This document shows positions 1 through 6,437 of a DNA stretch of 7,393 nt, piece after piece. The notes beneath the pieces were generated by a model that saw only the letters and a program-made list of their open reading frames with translations, had not been told where the DNA came from and ran no database searches. Both the position numbers and the translations under genes were made by a program. This stretch comes from Verrucomicrobiota bacterium (lineage in GTDB: Bacteria; Verrucomicrobiota; Verrucomicrobiia; Verrucomicrobiales; DEV007). Numbering within the stretch: the first letter of the stretch is position 1; each line of letters opens with the position of its first letter. The DNA lies in NCBI GenBank assembly GCA_027618625.1, contig JAQCER010000145.1, positions 1-7,393 on the forward strand, in the 5' to 3' direction.

Positions 1-75
1 CCCTCGATCCGCTCTTTCGATTCTCCCTAATCGCCACAATACCATCAACTCCTCATGCGTAAGCCCTGATTTCCC

Positions 76-104
76 TTGCGGACATTCTGATCGAACGGTA
101 AGCT
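76..104 (+). promoter_or_regulatory. Weak candidate promoter for the PEP-CTERM gene
   Basis: TTGCGG (76-81) and TAAGCT (99-104) are separated by 17 bases, which would give a transcript start near 111 and a leader of about 20 bases before the ATG at 132. The -35 matches the consensus in its first three bases and the -10 matches at the T, A and final T only, so this is a weak call. The rest of 1-131 shows no gene, and I see no clear Shine-Dalgarno sequence before 132. Confidence 0.25.
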
Positions 105-131
105 TTCCTCTCATAACTGAAAAATTCATAT

Positions 132-809
132 ATGCGAATAAAAACCATCATAAAGACACTCCTCTCCGCATCAATTGCAGCTGGGTTCATCGGTAACGCG
201 AGCGCTGCGACCATTATTGGCGCGGGTACTGGCATTCTATTGCTCCAAGGAGCTAACGTCGCTGTAGATACGCCCTCTGACGGCACCTCGGATCAGAGTC
301 GTCAGAATTTGGACGACACGTTTACGGCAACTTTGGCTGCGGGGGTTTACTCCATCAACAGCTTCTCCTACCAGGCGGGGCAAACCGGGAGTGTGATCCC
401 TTATCTGGCAAAACTCACTGCAGCGAATACTTACGAGATTCTTGGCGTGGGAGATCAGATTGATGTCACTACCCTTAATGCAGATGTAACGGTTCCTTTT
501 GGTGGTTCCAACCAGTTCACCCTTACCGGTTCAACGGTTGTTTATGCAGGGATCGTAAACCCGACGGGTCCAGGAAGTCAGAATCCTATCAAGCTCAATT
601 ACGCCAGCGGCTCGACTGTCGATCATGACAACAATGCAGATGGCCTCATCAGCCAGGCAGTAGTTGGCGGTTCCGTGGGCGGCTTTGCCCACGCGAATCT
701 GGGTCGTTCCTACGCGTTCTCGATAGAAGTGGATGCGATTCCTGAGCCTTCTTCCGCAATTCTTTCATTGCTGGGAGTTGCGGTGATCGGTCTTCGCCGT
801 CGCCGCTAA
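132..809 (+). CDS. Secreted PEP-CTERM sorting domain protein, function unknown
   Basis: The 225-residue product has a classic signal peptide: a basic start (MRIKTIIK), a hydrophobic core and an ASA cleavage site after about residue 25. The C-terminus is a PEP-CTERM tail: Pro-Glu-Pro at residues 204-206 (in IPEPSS), a hydrophobic helix (AILSLLGVAVIGL) and a final RRRR. In this family the tail is recognised and removed by an exosortase in the inner membrane, which sends the protein to the outside or the cell surface. The middle (about 26-200) is rich in Gly, Thr, Ser, Val and Asn with alternating hydrophobic residues, as in an extracellular beta-sandwich, and has no cysteine. I recognise no named domain in it. 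No exosortase is in the window, as is usual because targets are scattered. The ATG at 132 is chosen because the signal peptide starts there, although no strong ribosome binding site precedes it. Confidence 0.85.
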   Translation: MRIKTIIKTLLSASIAAGFIGNASAATIIGAGTGILLLQGANVAVDTPSDGTSDQSRQNLDDTFTATLAAGVYSINSFSYQAGQTGSVIPYLAKLTAANTYEILGVGDQIDVTTLNADVTVPFGGSNQFTLTGSTVVYAGIVNPTGPGSQNPIKLNYASGSTVDHDNNADGLISQAVVGGSVGGFAHANLGRSYAFSIEVDAIPEPSSAILSLLGVAVIGLRRRR

Positions 810-937
810 AAGTCGCCTGGGCTCCAAAAGGACCTTTTCCAATGCCTGTTCACGCGAGTTGTGGACCGGCAGTTTTCGTTTGAATCGACTGCCGCAGAGG
901 CTATTGCACTCCTGCGCGATCAGGCGTCATCGAACGT

Positions 938-956
938 ATCGCGTTTGAATCGCGAT
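938..956. repeat. Inverted repeat upstream of the ankyrin gene
   Basis: ATCGCG (938-943) and CGCGAT (951-956) form a perfect 6-base inverted repeat around a 7-base centre (TTTGAAT). The core CGTTTGAATCG (942-952) also occurs at 877-887, 65 bases upstream, without the full palindrome. This could be an operator pair or a small hairpin in the leader of the gene starting at 1008. The rest of 810-1007 shows no other gene; the in-frame codons from GTG 861 to 1007 have no coding character that I can recognise. Confidence 0.35.
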
Positions 957-1007
957 TTGCATTTCAACCGTTCCGAGACTCTATTGCAGGGAGGTAACTT
1001 CCTGCAC

Positions 1008-2270
1008 ATGAATCGGTTCAATCGAAAGCGCAGCCGCTGGCTACGGATTGTCGGTGCCTTAGTCGCCGTGCCGGGGATCGTTGCGTTCCTGACCCTCTCC
1101 GGCTGGTTTGTCGACCCCAGTGTTGCTCTCCGCGAACTGGAAAGGCGGGGCGTCGCTCCGACCGTGGAAAGTGTTTTCGCTGCAGCTCAGTCAGGCGATG
1201 CCGAACTGCTCGGTATTCTGGTGAGGGCTGGGGTGTCGACCAGCCAGCAGAATGCCTCAGGTGATGCGCCCCTGCACATCGCTGCCGGGGCGAAACAATG
1301 GGTAGCACTCAATGTTCTAGCCGAGCACGGGCCTGAGCTGGATGCCCTGAACGCACGTGGTCAGGTGGCTCTCGAGCTGGCGTTTCAACACGGCGGTCAT
1401 GAGGCTGCCGACAGGATGCTGGCAAAAGGAGCATCTTCCCAGGCTTCGTTCAGTGGAATGCCACCATTGATTGCGCTGATCAAAGCGAACGATTACGAGG
1501 GTATCCGCATCCTTCTGAAGCACCACGCGGATCCTGACATTGCTACAGACCGAGGTGAGACGCCCTTGTTCCTGGCGGCGCAGAGCGGCAATCTTGAGTT
1601 GGTCTTGGCGCTTGTTGAAGCGGGCGCAGATCCCAATGCCATCACGACTGGCGGGCTACCGATCGTCAGTTACCTGATTCAGCGCACGAATCAAGCGGGC
1701 CTGAAAGAGGAGCAAGTGGTAAAGGCGCTCGGTCTCTTTATTGCGAAAGGCGTCGATCTTGAGCGCCCGGATTCCGAAGGCTGGCGGCCCATCCATCATG
1801 CAATGGCAGCAAAGCTTTCGTCAGTAACGGCGTCGTTGCTCCCGCTGGTGAAGAATGTAGATGGCACGCTATGGATCGCCCTGAAGAATCAAGACTACAC
1901 AGGTGTGCGGACACTCTTGGAAATGGGAGCCAGCGTCCACGAACGCAACGAAAACGGCGATACCGCATTGATCGGAATGATTCGGCAGAACCAGCCCCAG
2001 ATCGTCCAGATGCTGTTGGAATTTGGCGCCGACCCCACGCAGCTCGCTCCGGAAGGTCAGGCGGCAATTCCTCTATCGATCGTGATGGGGCACGATGAAG
2101 TGACTATCGCCCTGATCCATCACGAGAGCGCGCCACCACCAGACAATTACCTGATAACGCCCGCGACCCTTGAGTTTCGCAAATTGTTCAAGAATGCGCT
2201 GCTCGACTTCTACGTGCGCAAAGAATCAATCAAGCAGGTGACCGCCTTTGATCGCTGCAACCTGCCTTGA
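1008..2270 (+). CDS. Membrane-anchored ankyrin-repeat protein, N-terminal part of a frameshifted ankyrin/L,D-transpeptidase gene
   Basis: The start is placed at ATG 1008 because the product then opens with a basic stretch (MNRFNRKRSRW) and a single hydrophobic segment (about residues 12-34), a typical N-in/C-out signal anchor. GGGAGGTAA lies upstream at 989-997, though the spacing is long. A GTG at 861 in the same frame would bury this anchor. From about residue 53 there are roughly ten degenerate ankyrin repeats of 30-35 residues; clear ones include ETPLFLAAQSGNLELVLALV with EAGADPNA, and DTALIGMIRQNQPQIVQMLL with EFGADP. Ankyrin repeats are protein-binding solenoids. The frame ends at TGA 2268-2270 in the middle of a repeat (VTAF...), and that repeat resumes in the +1 frame (IAATCLDQKEIVLALL). 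Real coding in this frame therefore ends near 2249, and the original product was probably about 587 residues with a C-terminal transpeptidase. The break is either a true mutation or a sequence error. Confidence 0.8.
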   Translation: MNRFNRKRSRWLRIVGALVAVPGIVAFLTLSGWFVDPSVALRELERRGVAPTVESVFAAAQSGDAELLGILVRAGVSTSQQNASGDAPLHIAAGAKQWVALNVLAEHGPELDALNARGQVALELAFQHGGHEAADRMLAKGASSQASFSGMPPLIALIKANDYEGIRILLKHHADPDIATDRGETPLFLAAQSGNLELVLALVEAGADPNAITTGGLPIVSYLIQRTNQAGLKEEQVVKALGLFIAKGVDLERPDSEGWRPIHHAMAAKLSSVTASLLPLVKNVDGTLWIALKNQDYTGVRTLLEMGASVHERNENGDTALIGMIRQNQPQIVQMLLEFGADPTQLAPEGQAAIPLSIVMGHDEVTIALIHHESAPPPDNYLITPATLEFRKLFKNALLDFYVRKESIKQVTAFDRCNLP

Positions 2271-2769
2271 TCAAAAAGAAATCGTGCTGGCGCTGCTGGA
2301 CAAAGGGGCGAATCGCTATGCTGCAACAGCACCGACCAAAGTATTCCCGATCCAGTTTGCAGCGAAGCGAGAGAACGTTCAAATGCAGCAAATACTCATC
2401 GGCGTCCCATGGCAGGACGACAAGCAGGAGCGGCAGTTCGTTATTAACCTCTCCACGCAGAAGGCGACGCTGATCAAGAATGGCAAAGTGATCAAGACCT
2501 CAGGGATTTCTTCCGGCCGGAGCACGCATCCGACGATACCGGGCAAATATGTGATCACCGACAAGGAGCTTATGCATCACTCGAACCTCTATGGCGACGC
2601 AGAGATGCCTTTTTTCCAGCGATTCAGTTGCACTGCCATGGGGTTTCACGAAGGCGCGCTGCCCGGATACGCGGCCTCTCACGGCTGCGTCAGACTCCCC
2701 AGGTCCACCGCAGAGTTTTTCTTCAAGGAATCGAAAATCGGCGATCGCGTTGACATTGTTAAAAACTGA
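2248..2769 (+). CDS. L,D-transpeptidase (YkuD) domain with two ankyrin repeats, C-terminal part of the frameshifted gene
   Basis: Residues 1-60 hold the rest of one ankyrin repeat (IAATCLDQKEIVLALL, then DKGAN) and another one (FPIQFAAKRENVQMQQIL). From about residue 62 (RQFVINLSTQKATLIKNGK) to the end is an L,D-transpeptidase domain. Its signature is present: His134 in GFHEG, then Ser144-His145-Gly146-Cys147-Val-Arg-Leu, with Cys147 the expected nucleophile. This family makes 3-3 cross-links in peptidoglycan or attaches proteins to it, acting outside the cytoplasmic membrane. The half-gene has no signal sequence, so it would depend on the membrane anchor encoded at 1008. The listed start is TTG 2248, but that is only where the frame becomes useful; the next in-frame ATG is at 2383. 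It overlaps the upstream frame by 23 bases. A weak 5-base stem (2783-2787 with 2793-2797) follows, without a T run. Confidence 0.8.
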   Translation: MIAATCLDQKEIVLALLDKGANRYAATAPTKVFPIQFAAKRENVQMQQILIGVPWQDDKQERQFVINLSTQKATLIKNGKVIKTSGISSGRSTHPTIPGKYVITDKELMHHSNLYGDAEMPFFQRFSCTAMGFHEGALPGYAASHGCVRLPRSTAEFFFKESKIGDRVDIVKN

Positions 2770-2811
2770 CCGGTGGCGATTTTGCCGTGTCGCGGCAGCG
2801 CCCAGCGGCCA

Positions 2812-2840
2812 TTGACCCGATACCCCTGCGGTGCTAGTTT
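2812..2840 (+). promoter_or_regulatory. Extended -10 promoter of ileS
   Basis: TTGACC (2812-2817) is followed by a 17-base spacer and TAGTTT (2835-2840). The spacer ends in TGC, giving an extended -10 element (TGnTAnnnT). Transcription would start near 2847, leaving a leader of about 48 bases before ileS. There is no obvious Shine-Dalgarno sequence just before the ATG at 2895 and no room for a T-box or other large riboswitch. Confidence 0.6.
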
Positions 2841-2894
2841 CCGCGCATCTGAGGGTCGTGCGGCACAAACCACCGTCCGGCGCCCTATTATTCT

Positions 2895-5696
2895 ATGAGC
2901 GAAGGGGCTGATAAAAAGAACCGATACAAAGACACGTTACTGTTGCCGAAGACCGACTTCCCGATGCGGGCAAGTCTGGTCGAACGCGAACCGCAACGGC
3001 TGGAAAAATGGGAAAGCGGCAAGCTTTACCACCGCATTACCGAGCGACGGAAGAACGAAGGTGCCCCAAGGTTCATTCTGCACGATGGCCCGCCATTCGC
3101 CAATGGCGACGTCCACATGGGCACAGCACTGAATAAGGTGCTCAAAGACCTGGTGGTGAAAAGCCGCACCATGGCTGGTTCTTATGCGCCCTACATTCCA
3201 GGCTGGGATTGTCACGGATTGCCGATCGAGTTCAAAGTCGTACAGCAGGCGCGCGAGTTGACACCCGTGGAGGTGCGTCGCCGTTCGGAGGAATACGCGC
3301 GCAAGTTTATCGATATTCAGCGCAAGTCGTTCCGCCGCCTGGGTGTGTTCGGGGATTGGGAGAATCCATACCTGACACTTGCCCCAGAGTACGAGGCAGA
3401 CATCGTCCGCGTGTTCGCGAAGCTGGTTGAACGCGGTCTCGTCTACTCCAGCCTGAAGCCAGTGTCCTGGAGCTACGGCGCACAGACTGCACTGGCAGAA
3501 GCTGAGGTGGAATATGAAGACGTCACGGACACCGCCATCTTTGTGAAGTTCGACATCAATGCTGGAGCGCTCGCTGGCGAGTCATCACTGGTGATCTGGA
3601 CGACGACACCATGGACGCTGCCGGCGAACCTCGGCATCGCATTGAACAAAGACTTCGACTATGTGCGCGGCACTTTCCGTCACGCGGAAGCTGGTCGCGA
3701 AGTAGACCTGGTGATCGCAAAGTCACTGATCGAATCATTTGCGGCCAAGACCGGCTTTGCGCTGGCGGGTGAAGGCACCGCGATGAAGGGCAGTGAGTTT
3801 GAAGGTGCCACGACGCGCCATCCTTTACTCGATCGCGATTCCAAAGTGATCTTCGGCAACTTCGTTACTGCCGAAACTGGAACAGGCGCTGTCCACATTG
3901 CCCCAGGACATGGAAATGATGATTACCTCGCCGGGCGGGAGAATGGCCTCGCGGTGCTGTCACCTGTCGATGACCTTGGCAACTACACCGAAGATGTGGG
4001 TCTGCCGCACCTCGTCGGCAAGCACGTATTCCAATGCAACGAGCCGATCATCGAAATGCTCGCTGCCAGTGGGCATCTGTTAGGGCGCGAGCGCTACCGG
4101 CACTCATATCCGCATTGCTGGAGATCAAAGACGCCGATTATCTTCCGTGCCGTATCACAATTTTTCGTTCGTATCGACGACCTGCGTCCAATCGCACTGG
4201 CGGAGATCGACAAAGTCGAATGGCTGCCGCCCTGGGGCCGCAACCGTATCTACGGCACAGTGGAATCTCGCCCCGACTGGTGCATCTCCCGTCAGCGCAC
4301 CTGGGGTGTGCCATTGCCAGTGTTCTACACACCGGAGGGCGAGGAGATGCTCGCCCCTGAGCTCATCCGTAGAGTTGGGACGCTCATCGAAGAGGGCGGA
4401 TCCAACCTGTGGTTTGAAAAGGACGACGCCTGGTGGAACAAAAGTCTCGGCCTGCCCGCTGGCTCAACCCGTTGTCAGGACACGCTCGATGTCTGGATCG
4501 ACTCCGGCTCCAGTCACGTAGCGGTCATCGATCGCCGCCCGGAACTGGAATGCCCGGCAGATCTGTATCTGGAAGCCACCGACCAACACCGCGGCTGGTT
4601 TCAGAGTTCGCTCATGCTGAGTGTCGGCTACCGCGGCCATGCGCCATACAAAACAGTCATGACGCACGGTTTCGTTGTGCGGCAGTTGTCAAACAAGGAG
4701 CGCGAAGAACGCAAGAAGGCTGGTCTGTCCGATCAAAAGACGAAGAAGGTGTCAAAGTCTGATGAGAAGAAAGGCAAACCGATGGACGCTGCATACTTCT
4801 ACGATAAGTACGGTGCGGACATCCTGCGTCTCTGGGTCAGCAGTGTTGACTGGCAGAACGAGGTTCCCTTTGGTGAAGAACTCTTCGATCAAACCGCCGA
4901 TACCTATCGTCGCATTCGCAACACTCTGAGGATACTTTTGGGGAATCTGTCAGAGTTTGATCCCGCCAATGCCGTGGCACCCGCCGATTTGACAATGATC
5001 GACCGCTGGATCCTTGAACGGATGAACGCCGTCGTCACCGAATGTCTTGCCGCCTACGACAAGTATGAGTTCCGCCGGGTGTTCAATGAATTGAACCAGT
5101 TCTGCGCTGTCGATCTCAGTAGCCTCTACGTCGATATCACCAAGGATCGCATGTACTGTGATGCTGAAAACGGAATTCGCAGACGCTCTGCGCAGACGGC
5201 GATGCATCAGGTGTTCGAATCCCTCACCCGACTGCTGGCCCCCATCCTTGTCTACACCGCGGACGAGGCATGGGAACTGGCGGGCCACACCGATTCAGTC
5301 CACATCGAAGACTTTCCGAGGCTCGATCCTGCTTTCGCAGTCGCCGAGGCAACCCCCAAAGTCGCTGCCCTTCTCGATCTGCGCGGCAGCATCCAGCAGG
5401 AAATCGAAAAAGCCCGACAGGCGAAAACCATCGGCAGCAATCTCGAAGCCCATGTCGAAGTCACCCTGGCAAAAGGCCACCCGGTCGCAACCATCGGTGA
5501 AGACATCGAGACGCTGTCAGAGTTTCTCATCGTCAGTGACCTCACGATCATCGCTGGCGACGGCGATGAGACCAGGGTGACCGTTACCCACAGTGAATAC
5601 AGCAAGTGCGAGCGCTGCTGGCGTTTCCTTCCAGGAGTCGGCCAGCACCCCGAGCATGACACACTCTGTGATCGCTGCGCTGATGTAGTGAATTGA
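2895..5696 (+). CDS. ileS: Isoleucyl-tRNA synthetase
   Basis: This 933-residue cytoplasmic class I enzyme charges tRNA-Ile with isoleucine using ATP, and edits mischarged valine. Its length is typical of bacterial IleRS. Landmarks in order: HIGH-type motif HMGT (74-77) in PPFANGDVHMGTALNKVLKD; GWDCHGLPIE (103-112); editing-domain TTTPWT (236-241) and GHGNDDY (338-344); DVWIDSGSS and DQHRGWFQSS in the catalytic core; KMSKS-type loop KVSKS (618-622); the tRNA-binding helical domain; and a C-terminal zinc finger with CxxC pairs at 905/908 and 925/928. The HIGH motif has Thr in its last position and KMSKS has Val for Met; both look tolerable because the surroundings are intact. A charged stretch of about 21 residues (596-616) precedes the KVSKS loop. 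The gene has its own promoter, and lspA, a frequent neighbour elsewhere, does not follow. Confidence 0.97.
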   Translation: MSEGADKKNRYKDTLLLPKTDFPMRASLVEREPQRLEKWESGKLYHRITERRKNEGAPRFILHDGPPFANGDVHMGTALNKVLKDLVVKSRTMAGSYAPYIPGWDCHGLPIEFKVVQQARELTPVEVRRRSEEYARKFIDIQRKSFRRLGVFGDWENPYLTLAPEYEADIVRVFAKLVERGLVYSSLKPVSWSYGAQTALAEAEVEYEDVTDTAIFVKFDINAGALAGESSLVIWTTTPWTLPANLGIALNKDFDYVRGTFRHAEAGREVDLVIAKSLIESFAAKTGFALAGEGTAMKGSEFEGATTRHPLLDRDSKVIFGNFVTAETGTGAVHIAPGHGNDDYLAGRENGLAVLSPVDDLGNYTEDVGLPHLVGKHVFQCNEPIIEMLAASGHLLGRERYRHSYPHCWRSKTPIIFRAVSQFFVRIDDLRPIALAEIDKVEWLPPWGRNRIYGTVESRPDWCISRQRTWGVPLPVFYTPEGEEMLAPELIRRVGTLIEEGGSNLWFEKDDAWWNKSLGLPAGSTRCQDTLDVWIDSGSSHVAVIDRRPELECPADLYLEATDQHRGWFQSSLMLSVGYRGHAPYKTVMTHGFVVRQLSNKEREERKKAGLSDQKTKKVSKSDEKKGKPMDAAYFYDKYGADILRLWVSSVDWQNEVPFGEELFDQTADTYRRIRNTLRILLGNLSEFDPANAVAPADLTMIDRWILERMNAVVTECLAAYDKYEFRRVFNELNQFCAVDLSSLYVDITKDRMYCDAENGIRRRSAQTAMHQVFESLTRLLAPILVYTADEAWELAGHTDSVHIEDFPRLDPAFAVAEATPKVAALLDLRGSIQQEIEKARQAKTIGSNLEAHVEVTLAKGHPVATIGEDIETLSEFLIVSDLTIIAGDGDETRVTVTHSEYSKCERCWRFLPGVGQHPEHDTLCDRCADVVN

Positions 5697-5709
5697 TGTT
5701 CGTAGAGTG

Positions 5710-5738
5710 AGCAGGCTGCGCCCAGCTCCAGCCCTGCT
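5710..5738 (+). terminator. Possible hairpin terminator after ileS
   Basis: AGCAGG-CTG (5710-5718) pairs with CAGCCCTGCT (5729-5738) with one bulged base and a 10-base loop, starting 13 bases after the ileS stop. No T run follows, so intrinsic termination is uncertain. It may instead be an mRNA 3'-end stabilising structure. Confidence 0.35.
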
Positions 5739-5742
5739 AAGG

Positions 5743-5766
5743 AGTGGCGGACTCCGATCCGCCGCT
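5743..5766. repeat. GC-rich inverted repeat, REP-like
   Basis: AGTGGCGGA (5743-5751) and TCCGCCGCT (5758-5766) form a 9-pair stem with one G-T pair around a 6-base loop (CTCCGA). A competing shorter stem, GGAGT (5741-5745) with ACTCC (5751-5755), is also possible. The form is that of a short dispersed intergenic repeat. Copy number cannot be judged from one window. Confidence 0.5.
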
Positions 5767-5828
5767 AGTCGTGCATCAACATTGAATTGAAATGACAGGT
5801 ATCGTCGCAATTTTCCAGCACGACGAAT

Positions 5829-5882
5829 CGGGCTAAAGCCCAAACTACTTTCGAGAAAGTGGCTTGGCTTGAGCTTTAGCTC
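5829..5882. repeat. Nested stem-loop intergenic repeat
   Basis: GGGCTAAAGCCCAA (5830-5843) pairs with TTGAGCTTTAGCTC (5869-5882) over 14 positions with one mismatch and one wobble. Inside the loop a second stem is present: ACTTTC (5847-5852) with GAAAGT (5855-5860), extended by a wobble and a C-G pair. Each outer arm is also close to self-palindromic (GGGCTAAAGCCC; GAGCTTTAGCTC). There is no open reading frame here, and the compact symmetric form suggests a dispersed intergenic repeat. Confidence 0.6.
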
Positions 5883-5940
5883 AATCTTCACTTCAAAACC
5901 GCGATCACCACACGCTACGAAACGGCCCCTCCTGCAGCGC

Positions 5941-6437
5941 GGTCACTTGGACGATGTCGCAGAGCGACAGTGCATCGCTAGCCAGGCATTCAATGTTTTT
6001 TCTTCTGTAGCGACAATGGAGCTGCGAATCGCTACGATGGCACATTCGATAGCAGCGGCCCGCTCCGTGGAAGAAAGCGGGAAATGTATGAGGGATGCAT
6101 CCGGACTCTCATGGTAATTCGGTGGCCGGACAGAATCGCTGCTGGTGTGGTTCGCAATGTGCCATGGATGTTCGCCGACTTCCTGCCCACGGCAGCGAGT
6201 CTCTCCCAGGCCGAGCTTTTAGCCGATGTTCCTATCGATGGGAGATGCATTGTTCCGACGCTGCTGGGCAAGGAGCAACCAGAACTCGCTGAGGGAGGCG
6301 ATGCTCTTGAGCCTGACGAACCATTGCTCTTGGTCGATCTGGCACAAGACGTCGGGGAGCAGCACAGCACGATGTTGCCGCACAGAATCCAGAAGTCGTA
6401 GCAAAGTTCGAGGCCTATCTCATTCGGACTCGAACAA
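5941..6437 (+). pseudogene. Decayed C-terminal remnant of an arylsulfatase
   Basis: Sulfatases of this family hydrolyse sulfate esters, often on polysaccharides, usually outside the cytoplasm. Homology is readable only by changing frame. A weak start (LDDVAE, from about 5947) is followed by a stop at 5979-5981 in the next frame. The main block then covers 5982 to about 6293: FFFCSDNGAANRYDGTFDS, SGPLRGRKREMYEGCIRTL, WMFADFLPTA, DVPIDGRCIVPTLLGKEQPE. SDNG (6009-6020) is the usual metal-binding Asp-Asn, and the Lys in RGRK is the usual catalytic-site lysine. About 40-50 residues, where family members carry a WEF-type motif, seem deleted near 6293-6305. PLLLVDLAQDVGEQH (to about 6362) is followed by another frameshift to DVAAQNPEVVAKFEAYLIRT (6371-6430), the typical sulfatase C-terminus. 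The N-terminal half with the formylglycine site (CxPSR) is absent. It cannot be functional. Confidence 0.85.

Noticed and set aside
826..838. AAAAG/CTTTT mini-hairpin as terminator of the PEP-CTERM gene
   Set aside because: The stem has only five mostly A-T pairs, a 3-base loop and no T run after it.
861..1007. GTG 861 as the start of the ankyrin gene
   Set aside because: It would place 49 extra residues in front of a clear basic-plus-hydrophobic signal anchor at 1008, and the extra stretch looks like non-coding sequence with repeats.
1738..2067. Minus-strand frame of 109 codons
   Set aside because: It is antisense to clear ankyrin repeats and has an Arg/Ser/Pro-rich shadow composition.
2243..2253. 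Programmed +1 frameshift like that of prfB (CTTTGA)
   Set aside because: CTT TGA occurs here but not in the frame being translated. Slippage of the Phe tRNA from TTT to TTG is poor, and no spaced internal Shine-Dalgarno is evident. A simple deletion fits the ankyrin register better.
2500..2868. Minus-strand frame of 122 codons
   Set aside because: It lies antisense to the transpeptidase domain and the ileS promoter, has no recognisable motif, and is a shadow of the real coding strand.
2841..2894. T-box or other riboswitch before ileS
   Set aside because: The predicted leader is only about 48 bases and shows no T-box sequence or specifier hairpin.
6084..6401. A separate 105-residue gene
   Set aside because: It is the main surviving block of the sulfatase relic. 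Sulfatase-like sequence continues upstream of its ATG in the same frame and downstream in another frame.
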